NCBI GenBank assembly: GCA_023664535.1
Contig: JAMPFJ010000008.1
Location: 24,071-88,070, forward strand
Source: Bacteroidales bacterium
Lineage (GTDB): Bacteria > Bacillota > Clostridia > Lachnospirales > Lachnospiraceae
Direction of reading: 5' to 3'
Length of the DNA: 64,000 nucleotides
Shown here in pieces: positions 55,043 to 63,852 of the stretch. The position numbers were made by a program, and so were the translations under genes. The notes beneath the pieces are model-generated. The model was given only the letters and a program-made list of their open reading frames with translations. It was not told the DNA's origin and did no database searches. Numbering within the stretch: the stretch's first letter is position 1; each line of letters starts with the position of its first letter.

Positions 55043-55071
55043 TTTACATATACCTACTAAAATGCTATGCT
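55043..55071 (+). promoter_or_regulatory. metNIQ promoter with TAGG motif in the spacer
   Basis: -35 TTTACA (55043-55048), 17-bp spacer, -10 TATGCT (55066-55071). The spacer holds ATACCTACT, the reverse complement of AGTAGGTAT, like the gshA motif. An alternative TATAAT lies at 55027-55032. No S-box riboswitch is seen. Confidence 0.5.
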
Positions 55072-55121
55072 ATAAACCGTTAAGAGATACGGGAGAAGCA
55101 ATACCCGGGAAAGGAGCAGTT

Positions 55122-56159
55122 ATGTCAGAGATTGTAATTGAAAATTTGTCAAAAAACTTTACCGTGAAAGACGGAACGGTTGAAGCTTTAAAAAACGTCA
55201 ACATATCCATTGGCAAAGGTGACATCTACGGTATTATCGGAATGTCTGGCGCAGGTAAAAGTACATTGGTCCGATGTATGAACTTCTTGGAGCAGCCGAC
55301 TGAGGGCCGGGTTCTGATTGAGGGAAAATCCTTAGGGGACTGCTCTAAGAAGGAATTACAAAAACAGAGGGAAAGTATTGCGATGATATTTCAGCATTTT
55401 AATCTGCTGATGCAGAAATCCGTTTTGGAAAATGTATGTTTTCCGCTATATATCAAAAAAATGAAGAAAAGGGATGCAAGGAAAAGGGCTTTGGAGCTTT
55501 TGGAGATTGTAGGACTTGCGGATAAGAGAAATGCATTTCCCGCCCAACTATCCGGAGGGCAGAAGCAGAGGGTAGCCATTGCAAGAGCACTTGCCGGCGA
55601 CCCGAAAATTTTACTTTGCGATGAGGCGACCAGTGCATTGGACCCTCAGACGACGTCTTCTATTTTGGAGCTTCTGAAGGATATCAATAAGCAGTTTGGA
55701 ATTACCATTGTGATTATTACGCATCAGATGTCGGTAGTTCGGGAGATATGCTCCCATGTGGCGATTATGAAGGAGGGTGAAGTGGTAGAAAACGGATTGG
55801 TGACGGACATATTCAGTCATCCGAAGTCGAAGGTTGCAAGGGAGCTTATGCTGAAGGACACCGATGTACAAATCGATGAAAAGCTGCTTGCAACAGAGGA
55901 CAGAATTAAGCATGGAGAGCGTATCCGGATTACCTTTTCGGAAAATTCTGCATTTGAGCCGGTTATTGCAAATTTGGTATTGACCTTTGAAGAACCAATC
56001 AACATTTTAAAAGCATCGACTAAAAATGTGGGAGGTGTTGCTAAAGGAGACATGTTATTGGAATTTAAGAAGGATAGTGCAAAAAAAGAAGCAATGAAGG
56101 TTTACCTGAGGGAGCACGGGGTTGAACTGGAGGAGGTGATGCATTATGTGGACAGCTGA
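55122..56159 (+). CDS. metN: Methionine ABC transporter ATP-binding protein
   Basis: The 345-residue ATPase has Walker A GMSGAGKS, signature LSGGQKQR, Walker B ILLCDEATSALDP and H-loop THQ. After residue 250 comes the NIL domain (VIANLVLTFEEPINILKAST), which in MetN binds methionine and inhibits transport. Start 55122 follows AAGGAG. It overlaps the permease gene by 14 bp. metY next door supports methionine or another sulfur amino acid as substrate. Confidence 0.94.
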   Translation: MSEIVIENLSKNFTVKDGTVEALKNVNISIGKGDIYGIIGMSGAGKSTLVRCMNFLEQPTEGRVLIEGKSLGDCSKKELQKQRESIAMIFQHFNLLMQKSVLENVCFPLYIKKMKKRDARKRALELLEIVGLADKRNAFPAQLSGGQKQRVAIARALAGDPKILLCDEATSALDPQTTSSILELLKDINKQFGITIVIITHQMSVVREICSHVAIMKEGEVVENGLVTDIFSHPKSKVARELMLKDTDVQIDEKLLATEDRIKHGERIRITFSENSAFEPVIANLVLTFEEPINILKASTKNVGGVAKGDMLLEFKKDSAKKEAMKVYLREHGVELEEVMHYVDS

Positions 56160-56805
56160 GGTAACCGGGATGATAGTAAAGGGAATCGGCGAAACCCTGT
56201 ATATGACACTCGTATCCACGATATTTGGCTATCTGTTTGGACTTCCCATGGGTGTTTTATTAGCAGTATCGGATAAAGAGGGGCTGTCGCCGAATCCGGT
56301 TTTATATAAGACAGCAGACGTAATTGCCAATGTTGTCAGAAGTATCCCGTTTTTGATACTGTTGATTTTACTGATACCTTTTACCAGAGCGTTGGTGGGC
56401 AAGAGCACTGGCTCTACAGCGACGATTGTTCCGCTGGTTGTGGCGGCAATTCCGTTTATTGCAAGAATGGTAGAATCATCCATTAAAGAAGTGGATGCGG
56501 GAGTAATTGAGGCAGCACGCTCGATGGGAGCAGGAAATGGCAGAATTATCATCAGGGTACTGTTGGTGGAGGCGAGAACTTCGCTTATTACAGGAGTTAC
56601 CATTGCAATCGGAACGATTCTGGGATATTCAGCCATGGCAGGAACGGTGGGAGGCGGAGGTCTTGGCGATATTGCCGTAAGATACGGATATTACAGATGG
56701 CAGACCGGAATCATGATTACGACGGTTCTCCTGTTGATTGTACTGGTTCAGATTTTTCAGTCAGTGGGCATGTTTATTGCAGCGAAGCTGGATAAAAGAA
56801 AATAG
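56146..56805 (+). CDS. metI: Methionine ABC transporter permease
   Basis: The 219-residue permease has five or six membrane helices (TLYMTLVSTIFGYLFGLPMG, NVVRSIPFLILLILLIPFTR) and the EAA coupling motif VIEAARSMGAGNGRIIIRVL, followed by AMAGTVGGGGLGDIAVRYGY, a MetI hallmark. It overlaps metN by 14 bp and is followed by the binding lipoprotein. Confidence 0.94.
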   Translation: MWTAEVTGMIVKGIGETLYMTLVSTIFGYLFGLPMGVLLAVSDKEGLSPNPVLYKTADVIANVVRSIPFLILLILLIPFTRALVGKSTGSTATIVPLVVAAIPFIARMVESSIKEVDAGVIEAARSMGAGNGRIIIRVLLVEARTSLITGVTIAIGTILGYSAMAGTVGGGGLGDIAVRYGYYRWQTGIMITTVLLLIVLVQIFQSVGMFIAAKLDKRK

Positions 56806-56830
56806 AAAAAGAATAGAGAGGAAAAGAATT

Positions 56831-57733
56831 ATGAAAAAGAAATTATTATCATTATTAGTAGCAGGAGTTTTGGTAACAGGAGCGTTAACGGGATGCGGTG
56901 GAGGCACCGGAGAAGATACCGAGGAGAAAACGACTACAGTGGAAGCATCAGAGGATACGTCAGCAGACACACAGGCGCCCCGAAATGAAGATACAGAGAA
57001 GGAAGTAATTAAGGTTGCGGCATCACCGACACCTCATGCAGAAATCCTGGCGAAAGCAAAGGAAATCCTGGCAGAGCAGGGATATGATTTACAGGTGACG
57101 GAATTTGAGGATTATGTTCAGCCGAATGAAGTGGTTGAGAGTGGGGAGTATGATGCCAATTATTTCCAGCATATACCGTATCTTGATAGTTTTAACGAAG
57201 AAAAAGGGACGCATATTGTAAATGCAGGCGGTATTCATTATGAACCCTTTGGCATTTATCCGGGAACGAAAAGCAGTTTAGAGGACATTGCGGATGGAGA
57301 CAGTATTGCGGTACCTAATGATACAACGAATGAGGCAAGAGCGTTGCTGTTATTGCAGGATAATGGCATTATTACCTTAAAAGAAGGAGCCGGTCTGGAA
57401 GCGACAGTAAATGATATCGCTGAGAATCCGCATAATATCAAGATTGTAGAGCTGGAAGCGGCACAGGTAGCAAGGGTCGTAGAGGAAAATGCCTTCGTCG
57501 TTTTAAATGGTAATTATGCGCTGGGAGCTGGTTTTTCCGTTGCCAAGGATGCGCTTGCCTATGAAAAATCAGATTCTGAAGCTGCTAAGACTTATGTGAA
57601 TCTTATCGGAGTAAAAGAGGGAAATGAAGATAATGCGGCAATCAAGGCATTGGTTGAAGTGTTGAAATCAGAAGAGATTAAGACGTATATTAACGATACC
57701 TATGATGGTGCGGTTATCCCTTTTGAGGAGTAA
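56831..57733 (+). CDS. metQ: Methionine-binding lipoprotein (NlpA/MetQ family)
   Basis: The 300-residue protein has a lipoprotein signal with lipobox ALTGC (Cys about 22), a Glu/Asp/Thr spacer and the MetQ domain: IKVAASPTPHAEILAKAKEI, VVESGEYDANYFQHIPYLDS, AVPNDTTNEARALLLLQDNG and GAGFSVAKDAL. It captures methionine or related sulfur compounds for MetNI at the outer membrane face. Last gene of the operon; a terminator follows. Confidence 0.94.
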   Translation: MKKKLLSLLVAGVLVTGALTGCGGGTGEDTEEKTTTVEASEDTSADTQAPRNEDTEKEVIKVAASPTPHAEILAKAKEILAEQGYDLQVTEFEDYVQPNEVVESGEYDANYFQHIPYLDSFNEEKGTHIVNAGGIHYEPFGIYPGTKSSLEDIADGDSIAVPNDTTNEARALLLLQDNGIITLKEGAGLEATVNDIAENPHNIKIVELEAAQVARVVEENAFVVLNGNYALGAGFSVAKDALAYEKSDSEAAKTYVNLIGVKEGNEDNAAIKALVEVLKSEEIKTYINDTYDGAVIPFEE

Positions 57734-57818
57734 GCTTAGAGGTGAGGGCGGCCCTTTATGCCGCAAGTGTTACATAAAAGCCCATACGGATAGTGGATAA
57801 CGGATTTATAAATACAGA

Positions 57819-57858
57819 GGTCGGAAGTTTCTCCTTTAAGAGAAATTTCCGGCCTTTT
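57819..57858 (+). terminator. Terminator of metNIQ
   Basis: GGTCGGAAGTTTCTC (from 57819) pairs with GAGAAATTTCCGGCC (to 57854, two G-T pairs), then T4. Confidence 0.75.
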
Positions 57859-57960
57859 GGCGGAATAAACAGGAATTATAGATTGTCTAAACCGTGCAAT
57901 GGATTCAAATGAAAATACGCTAAAGATTGTAATCTGCAGCAATTTAGAAGGGTTTGGATA

Positions 57961-57989
57961 TTGTCTAAGGAAGATGAACATAGTATAAT
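57961..57989 (+). promoter_or_regulatory. Promoter of the rhodanese-TtcA gene
   Basis: -35 TTGTCT (57961-57966), 17-bp spacer, -10 TATAAT (57984-57989). Confidence 0.7.
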
Positions 57990-58059
57990 GGTCAGGATAT
58001 GGGGGAAAATAACAATTAACCAGGAAAAGGGCAGTGTGGTTTACGGATAAGGAGTTATC

Positions 58060-59205
58060 ATGGTTCAGAAAACGATAGAGGAATTGGAATTGGACAGCCG
58101 GGAAAAGCTGGTGGTGGATTTGCGGAGCGAAGAAGAATATAAGAAGGAAACCTATCCGGGAGCGGTGAATATTTTCTGGGAGGAATTTGAGGAACATATC
58201 GAAGAGCTTCCAAAAGATAAACCGATATATCTGTTTTGCTATACCGGACAGACCAGCAATGATTTAGCGATTAAATATAAAGATATGGGCTATGAAATTT
58301 ACAGTATTGAAAACGGGTATCATGCTTATCTGCGGTTAAAATTAGAACGTATGATGAATGAGGAAGAGGAAAAGCCCATTACGGCGAAGGATGTGGAGCG
58401 AAGCCTGATAAAGCGGTTCCGAAAGGAAATCTGGCGTCCCTTTGTCAGGGCGGTCAACGAGTATGAACTGATTCAGGACGGAGATAGGATTGCGGTCTGT
58501 ATATCCGGCGGCAAGGATTCCATGCTGATGGCAAAGCTTTTTCAGGAATTGGAGCGTCACGGCAGAAAGAACTTTGATGTGGTATTTCTGGTAATGAATC
58601 CGGGCTATAATGAGTTGAATTACCGGATGATACTGGATAATGCAAAACGGTTAAATGTGCCCATTACCGTATTTCAGTCGGAGATATTTGATACGGTGGC
58701 GAAGGAGGATATTGGCGGCTCGCCCTGTTATCTCTGTGCGAGAATGAGGAGGGGGCATCTGTACAGCAAAGCGCAGGAGCTGGGATGTAATAAGATTGCC
58801 CTGGGACACCATTTTGATGATGTAATTGAAACGATAGTTATGGGAATGCTTTACGGAGGACAGATTCAGACGATGATGCCGAAGCTTCACAGCACGAATT
58901 TTGAAGGAATGGAGTTAATCCGTCCGTTGTATCTTGTGCGGGAGGATGATATTAAGCATTGGCGGGATTATAATAAACTACACTTTATCCAATGTGCCTG
59001 CCGGTTTACGGAAAGCTGTGCTTCCTGCGGGGGGACGGAAAAGGGCTCTAAACGTGCAGAGGTGAAAGAACTCATCAGGGAGCTGAGCAGGAAAAGCGAC
59101 GTGATTGAAAAGAATATTTTCCGGAGTGTGGAAAATGTAAATCTGAATACGGTAATTGCCTATAAGCAGGACGGGGTAAAGCATCATTTTCTGGACGAAT
59201 ATTAG
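58060..59205 (+). CDS. Rhodanese fused to a TtcA-like PP-loop tRNA thiolase
   Basis: The 381-residue protein has an N-terminal rhodanese domain (LVVDLRSEEEYKKETYPGAV, active Cys60 in FCYTGQTSNDLA) and a PP-loop ATPase of the TtcA/TtuA class: ISGGKDSMLM (about 148-157), CYLCARMRRG, GHHFDDVIETIVMG and a C-terminal pair CAC and CASC. TtcA-like enzymes use an Fe-S cluster to put sulfur on tRNA cytidine 32. The fused rhodanese could deliver persulfide sulfur directly. The exact tRNA target is not decidable. Confidence 0.88.
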   Translation: MVQKTIEELELDSREKLVVDLRSEEEYKKETYPGAVNIFWEEFEEHIEELPKDKPIYLFCYTGQTSNDLAIKYKDMGYEIYSIENGYHAYLRLKLERMMNEEEEKPITAKDVERSLIKRFRKEIWRPFVRAVNEYELIQDGDRIAVCISGGKDSMLMAKLFQELERHGRKNFDVVFLVMNPGYNELNYRMILDNAKRLNVPITVFQSEIFDTVAKEDIGGSPCYLCARMRRGHLYSKAQELGCNKIALGHHFDDVIETIVMGMLYGGQIQTMMPKLHSTNFEGMELIRPLYLVREDDIKHWRDYNKLHFIQCACRFTESCASCGGTEKGSKRAEVKELIRELSRKSDVIEKNIFRSVENVNLNTVIAYKQDGVKHHFLDEY

Positions 59206-59226
59206 AATTGGTAAAGGAGAAATGAG

Positions 59227-60129
59227 ATGTTAGATGTATTAGTGGTTGGCAGCGGACCGGCAGGTCTTTCGGCGGCGATTTATGCCGGCAGGGCGAATCT
59301 GCAGGTTTTGGTGGTGGAAAAGGCAGGTTACGGTACCGGTCAGATTGCGGAAAGCAGCAGGGTAGACAACTATCCGGGTTTTTTGGGAATCAACGGATAT
59401 GAGCTGGGGACAAAATTCAGGGAACATGCAGAGAGCTTCGGCATACAATTTAAAGATGGGGAAGCGGAAAGATTTTCTTTTATGGAGGGAATCTGGAGGG
59501 TGCGGTTAAAAGACGGTGAAGAGATAGAAGCCGGAACGGTAATTTATGCGGCGGGTGCAGCTCACCGGCATTTGGATATTCCGGGAGAAAATGAATTTAT
59601 CGGAAAGGGAGTATCCTATTGCGCTACCTGCGACGGAGCATTTTTTCGGGACCGGGTGACTGCCGTAATCGGAGGGGGGGATACGGCATTGGACGATGCG
59701 CTGTATTTATCGGATATCAGCAGTAAGGTGTATCTGGTACACCGGAGAAATGAATTTCGTGGTTCGGCAAAGACTGTGGAGAAGCTCAGGGAAAAAGCAA
59801 ATGTAGAATTTGTACTGGGGGCAGAACCGGCAGAGATTATCGGGGAAGACCGGGTGCAGAAGCTTGTCCTGAAAGACGGGCGGGCGCTGGAGACGGAAGG
59901 GGTGTTTATTGCGGCTGGCATGAATCCCATGACCGAAGCGGTGAAAGGCATTGCAGAGCTTGATGTGAACGGATACCTTGTGGCAGACGAGACGGGCAGG
60001 ACGTCTGCGGAGGGATTTTTTGCGGCAGGAGATGTTCGGACGAAGGCGCTTCGGCAGGTGGTTACGGCGGTTTCCGACGGGGCAAATGCGGCGGTGTCAG
60101 CGGAGCATTATCTTCAGTTAGCCAGGTGA
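59227..60129 (+). CDS. Thioredoxin reductase-like flavoprotein
   Basis: The 300-residue two-dinucleotide-domain flavoprotein has the FAD motif VGSGPAGLSAAIYAGRANL, the redox pair CATC (C132, C135) followed by DGAFF, the NAD(P) motif IGGGDTALDDALYLS, and C-terminal FFAAGDVRTKALRQVVTAVS. It resembles TrxB but is shorter than the usual 305-315 residues, and the partner thioredoxin is not nearby. It sits 21 bp after the tRNA thiolase gene, so it may supply electrons to it; that is inference. Confidence 0.88.
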   Translation: MLDVLVVGSGPAGLSAAIYAGRANLQVLVVEKAGYGTGQIAESSRVDNYPGFLGINGYELGTKFREHAESFGIQFKDGEAERFSFMEGIWRVRLKDGEEIEAGTVIYAAGAAHRHLDIPGENEFIGKGVSYCATCDGAFFRDRVTAVIGGGDTALDDALYLSDISSKVYLVHRRNEFRGSAKTVEKLREKANVEFVLGAEPAEIIGEDRVQKLVLKDGRALETEGVFIAAGMNPMTEAVKGIAELDVNGYLVADETGRTSAEGFFAAGDVRTKALRQVVTAVSDGANAAVSAEHYLQLAR

Positions 60130-60136
60130 AAGATAC

Positions 60137-60186
60137 AGGTATTGGCGACAACGAATAATTTGAACAGCAGAGCTTCGCCATTACCT
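60137..60186. repeat. Inverted repeat between the reductase and LUD genes
   Basis: AGGTATTGGCGA (60137-60148) pairs with TCGCCATTACCT (60175-60186), 11 of 12 bases, loop of 26. There is no T tract, so it may be a structured leader rather than a terminator. Confidence 0.45.
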
Positions 60187-60216
60187 GAATAAAAGATAAA
60201 CAGGGAGGAAAAACGG

Positions 60217-60849
60217 ATGTCAAAGAAAGTATTTTATGAAAATCAGGCAAATTCCATTATTGCAAAATTAAAAGCAAGGAAGATGGAGGGATACTATTGT
60301 CCGGATAAGGAATCGGCAAGAGAAAAGGTGCTGGAGCTGATTGGCGAAAAACCGAAGCTGGTAACCTACGGTGGTTCCATGTCTTTAGGTGAGGCAGGGA
60401 TATACGAAGCAGTAGAGGCAGCGGGACATAATCTGCTGAAAAGGGAAGCTTACGAAACACCGGAAGAGAAAGCGGAATGCTATGCAAAGCAGGTAATGGC
60501 AGACGTTTATTTGATGAGTACCAATGCCATCACACTGGACGGTGAGCTGGTAAACATTGATGGTGCAGGAAATCGGGTGGCATGTCTGATTTTTGGTCCC
60601 AAGGAGGTTATTGTATTGGCGGGAATGAACAAGGTGGTTACAAACGTGGAGGAGGGAATCAGCCGGACACGGAATTTTGCGGCGCCGCCGAACACCGTGC
60701 GGTTAAGCTGCGATACCCCCTGCGCAAAAACCGGTCAGTGTGGAAATTGCCTGAATGACACGATTTGCTGTCAGACTGTGATTACCAGAGCATCAAGGAT
60801 TCCCGGGCGAATCAAGGTTATTCTGGTGGGAGAGGAATTAGGCTATTAG
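60217..60849 (+). CDS. LUD domain protein (lactate utilisation family)
   Basis: The 210-residue protein has the LUD/YkgG fold: VTYGGSMSLGEAGIYEAVEA, ADVYLMSTNAITLDGELVNI, FGPKEVIVLAGMNKVV. The C-terminal half carries a cluster of six cysteines (SCDTPCAKTGQCGNCLNDTI then CC) found in the clostridial branch of the family, possibly a metal site. LutB/LutF iron-sulfur partners are absent here, so lactate oxidation is not implied. A GGAGG site precedes the ATG. Confidence 0.87.
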   Translation: MSKKVFYENQANSIIAKLKARKMEGYYCPDKESAREKVLELIGEKPKLVTYGGSMSLGEAGIYEAVEAAGHNLLKREAYETPEEKAECYAKQVMADVYLMSTNAITLDGELVNIDGAGNRVACLIFGPKEVIVLAGMNKVVTNVEEGISRTRNFAAPPNTVRLSCDTPCAKTGQCGNCLNDTICCQTVITRASRIPGRIKVILVGEELGY

Positions 60850-60898
60850 GGTGTTCCGGTGAAGATTTTGAAAACAGACGGTAATGGATAAAAAAGGC

Positions 60899-60927
60899 TT
60901 GCAATATACCCCTGTGGGGTATATAAT
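60899..60927 (+). promoter_or_regulatory. csoR-copA promoter with CsoR operator in the spacer
   Basis: -35 TTGCAA (60899-60904), 17-bp spacer, -10 TATAAT (60922-60927). A palindrome at 60904-60924 (ATATACCCC, TGT, GGGGTATAT) fills the spacer. C/G4-centred palindromes of this kind are known CsoR copper operators. Confidence 0.85.
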
Positions 60928-60984
60928 GAATTGCGGAAAGAAAAGTTCGTTGCCGGATAAATAACGGAAGAACGAGGGAAAATA

Positions 60985-61290
60985 ATGAAAGAAGAAAAAG
61001 AATGCTGCGGTAACAGAAAAACGGAGCGTACTGCGGATGAGTATAAGAAATTGATTCACCGGCTGAACCGGATTGAAGGGCAGATTCGCGGCATACGGCG
61101 GATGGTAGAAGAGGATGCATACTGCAATGATATTTTGATTCAGTCCTCCGCAGTCAGTGCGGCAATGAATGCATTTAACAGGGAATTACTTGCCAGCCAT
61201 ATCAAAGGCTGCGTCGCACAGGATATCCGGGAGGGGAAGGATGAAACGATAGACGAGTTGGTGGCAGTTTTGCAGAAATTGATGAAATAG
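60985..61290 (+). CDS. csoR: Copper-sensing repressor, CsoR family
   Basis: The 101-residue all-helical DUF156 protein has HRLNRIEGQIRGIRRMVEED and the copper ligands of CsoR: Cys47 (YCNDIL), His72 and Cys76 in SHIKGC (H-x3-C). Copper(I) binding releases it from DNA. An operator lies in its own promoter and copA starts 33 bp downstream, so csoR-copA form one copper-induced operon. An extra N-terminal ECC pair is present. Confidence 0.93.
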   Translation: MKEEKECCGNRKTERTADEYKKLIHRLNRIEGQIRGIRRMVEEDAYCNDILIQSSAVSAAMNAFNRELLASHIKGCVAQDIREGKDETIDELVAVLQKLMK

Positions 61291-61323
61291 TTATGGATTT
61301 AACCGGCAGCAGAAAAGGAGGAA

Positions 61324-63852
61324 ATGGTGGAGCAATATAATGTAACAGGAATGAGCTGCGCCGCATGCAGCGCCAGAGTGGAAAAGGCGGTTGCTAAAGT
61401 AGAGGGAGTGACGGCATGCTCGGTAAGCCTGCTGACCAATTCCATGGGAGTGGAAGGAAATGCCGGTTCCGCGGCAATTATCAAGGCGGTAGAGGATGCG
61501 GGTTATGGGGCATCCTTAAAGGGAAAGAAAGAGAACAGGGCAGATTCAGGAGTGCAGGATTATGAGGATGCGCTAAGAGACAGGGAGACCCCGATGCTAA
61601 AAAGGCGGTTGTGGAGCTCCGTTGTATTTTTGCTGGTGTTAATGTATATTTCCATGGGGCATATGATGTGGAACTGGCCGCTGCCGGCATTTTTGGAAAA
61701 CAATCCTGTTGCCATGGGATTAACGCAGCTTCTGCTTACGGTCGTGATTATGGTGATTAATCAGAAATTTTTTATCAACGGCTTTAAGGGTCTGGTACAT
61801 TTTGCACCGAATATGGATGCGCTGGTTGCATTGGGCGCAGGAGCGGCTTTTATCTACAGTACCTATGCGCTGTTTGCTATGACGGATGCACAGATGCAGG
61901 GGAATCCGGACAGGGTGATGGCGTATATGCATGAACTTTATTTTGAGTCGGCGGCAACAATTTTGACCCTGATTACGGTGGGAAAGATGCTGGAAGCCCG
62001 TTCCAAGGGAAAAACGACGGATGCTTTAAAAGGGCTGATGAAATTATCGCCTAAAACGGCGGTGGTGCTGAAAGAGGGAAAAGAGTGCGAGGTATCGATA
62101 GAGCAGGTAAATAAAGGGGATATTTTTATTGTCCGTCCGGGAGAGAATATTCCGGTGGACGGTATGGTATTGGAGGGCAGCAGCGCAGTTAACGAAGCTG
62201 CCCTGACGGGGGAAAGTATTCCGGTAGATAAAACGGAAGGCGACCAGGTGTCGGCAGCTACGGTGAATCAGTCCGGATTTTTAAAATGCGAGGCGGTCAG
62301 AGTGGGAGAAGACACTACATTATCCCAGATTATTCAGATGGTCAGCGATGCAGCGGCGACAAAAGCCCCTATTGCCAAGGTTGCGGATAAGGTATCCGGA
62401 GTATTTGTTCCGGCGGTAATTGCTATTGCGGCGGTTACCATGATTGTCTGGCTGTTTGTCGGAGAAAGCGTGGGCTTTGCGCTGGCAAGAGGAATTTCCG
62501 TTCTGGTTATCAGTTGTCCCTGCGCATTGGGACTGGCAACACCGGTGGCAATTATGGTGGGAAACGGGATGGGCGCAAAAAACGGTATTATGTTTAAAAC
62601 AGCGGCATCTCTGGAAGCAGCGGGAAAAATGCAGATTGTGGCATTGGATAAGACGGGTACCATTACCAGCGGGGAGCCTAAGGTGACGGATATCCTGCCT
62701 AACGGGGTAACCGAGGAGGAGCTGCTGACCATTGCTTATTTTTTGGAGAGCAAAAGTGAACATCCGCTATCAAAGGCAATTATCAGCTATGTGGAAACGG
62801 AGTATGAAATGCAGCAGGCGGAGGAGGTATCCGAATTTAAGGCTCTGCCGGGAAACGGACTTACTGCGGTATGGAATGGAAACAGACTGACCGGCGGTAA
62901 TTATTCATTTATCTGCAAAGAGGCGGAGATTACGGAAAAAATGAAGATACAGTCCGAAAAGCTGTCGGAAGAAGGAAAGACACCGTTGTTTTTTGCAATG
63001 GATGGCAGATTTATCGGAGTGATTGCCGTTGCAGATGTCATAAAGGAAGAGAGTCCGCAGGCGGTGAACGAGTTAAAGAATATGGGGATTCATGTTGTGA
63101 TGCTTACCGGCGATAATGAGCGGACGGCGAAAGCCATTGGCAGACAGGCAGGGGTGGATGAGGTGATTGCCGGCGTACTCCCGGACGGGAAAGAAACGGT
63201 AATTCGAAGACTAAAGGAAAAAGGAAAGGTTGCCATGGTGGGAGACGGAATCAATGACGCACCGGCGCTTACGAGAGCGGATATTGGAATTGCTATCGGC
63301 GCAGGAACCGATATTGCCATAGATGCGGCGGATGTGGTGCTGATGAAGAGCAGGCTCAGCGATGTTCCCGCAGCTATCCGGTTAAGCCGGGCGACCCTTA
63401 GAAATATCCACGAGAATCTGTTCTGGGCATTTATTTATAATATTATTGGTATTCCGTTAGCAGCGGGAGTATGGATTCCGTTATTTGGCTGGCAGTTAAA
63501 TCCGATGTTCGGCGCGGCGGCAATGAGCTTGTCCAGTTTCTGTGTAGTGACAAATGCATTACGATTAAACTGGTGTAAGGTGCACGATGCCCGCAGAGAT
63601 AAGAAAATAAAACAAAATAATAAGAAAATGGAGGACATGAAAATGGAGAAGACATTGAAAATTGAAGGGATGATGTGTGGTCACTGTGAGGCGGCAGTAA
63701 AGAAAGCGTTGGAAGAGTTAGATGGGGTGACACAGGCAGAGGTTAGTCATGAAGCAGGTACGGCAGTAGTGAAATTATGCGCCGATATTGCCAATGATGT
63801 GTTGAAAAAAGCGGTGGAGGATAAAGACTATACGGTTGTTTCCGTCGAGTAA
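61324..63852 (+). CDS. copA: Copper-exporting P-type ATPase with fused C-terminal copper chaperone domain
   Basis: The 842-residue P1B-type ATPase has an N-terminal metal-binding domain ([15 protein letters not shown]), eight membrane helices, TGES, the intramembrane CPC in [11 protein letters not shown] (about 398-406), phospho-aspartate DKTGT (about D442), SEHPLSKA and GDGINDAP. After the last helix a Lys/Asn-rich linker leads to a second metal-binding domain ([15 protein letters not shown], about 782-796). It pumps copper(I) out. Start is ATG 61324; GTG 61327 is better spaced from AGGAGG. A ribosome site inside the gene precedes the last domain. Confidence 0.93.
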   Translation: MVEQYNVTGMSCAACSARVEKAVAKVEGVTACSVSLLTNSMGVEGNAGSAAIIKAVEDAGYGASLKGKKENRADSGVQDYEDALRDRETPMLKRRLWSSVVFLLVLMYISMGHMMWNWPLPAFLENNPVAMGLTQLLLTVVIMVINQKFFINGFKGLVHFAPNMDALVALGAGAAFIYSTYALFAMTDAQMQGNPDRVMAYMHELYFESAATILTLITVGKMLEARSKGKTTDALKGLMKLSPKTAVVLKEGKECEVSIEQVNKGDIFIVRPGENIPVDGMVLEGSSAVNEAALTGESIPVDKTEGDQVSAATVNQSGFLKCEAVRVGEDTTLSQIIQMVSDAAATKAPIAKVADKVSGVFVPAVIAIAAVTMIVWLFVGESVGFALARGISVLVISCPCALGLATPVAIMVGNGMGAKNGIMFKTAASLEAAGKMQIVALDKTGTITSGEPKVTDILPNGVTEEELLTIAYFLESKSEHPLSKAIISYVETEYEMQQAEEVSEFKALPGNGLTAVWNGNRLTGGNYSFICKEAEITEKMKIQSEKLSEEGKTPLFFAMDGRFIGVIAVADVIKEESPQAVNELKNMGIHVVMLTGDNERTAKAIGRQAGVDEVIAGVLPDGKETVIRRLKEKGKVAMVGDGINDAPALTRADIGIAIGAGTDIAIDAADVVLMKSRLSDVPAAIRLSRATLRNIHENLFWAFIYNIIGIPLAAGVWIPLFGWQLNPMFGAAAMSLSSFCVVTNALRLNWCKVHDARRDKKIKQNNKKMEDMKMEKTLKIEGMMCGHCEAAVKKALEELDGVTQAEVSHEAGTAVVKLCADIANDVLKKAVEDKDYTVVSVE
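63630..63645 (+). promoter_or_regulatory. Internal ribosome site and start before the CopZ-like domain
   Basis: GGAGG at 63630-63634 stands eight bases before an in-frame ATG at 63643. Initiation there would give a free 69-residue CopZ-like chaperone ([19 protein letters not shown]) in addition to the full pump. Confidence 0.5.

Larger units (their letters stand above)
57734..58059. other. Intergenic region after metQ
   Basis: It holds the metQ terminator at 57819-57858 and a promoter at 57961-57989; between them I see no ORF or structured element. Confidence 0.6.

Noticed and set aside
55000..55121. SAM (S-box) riboswitch before metNIQ
   Set aside because: Only about 120 bp lie between the metY terminator and metN, with no S-box core or terminator stem.
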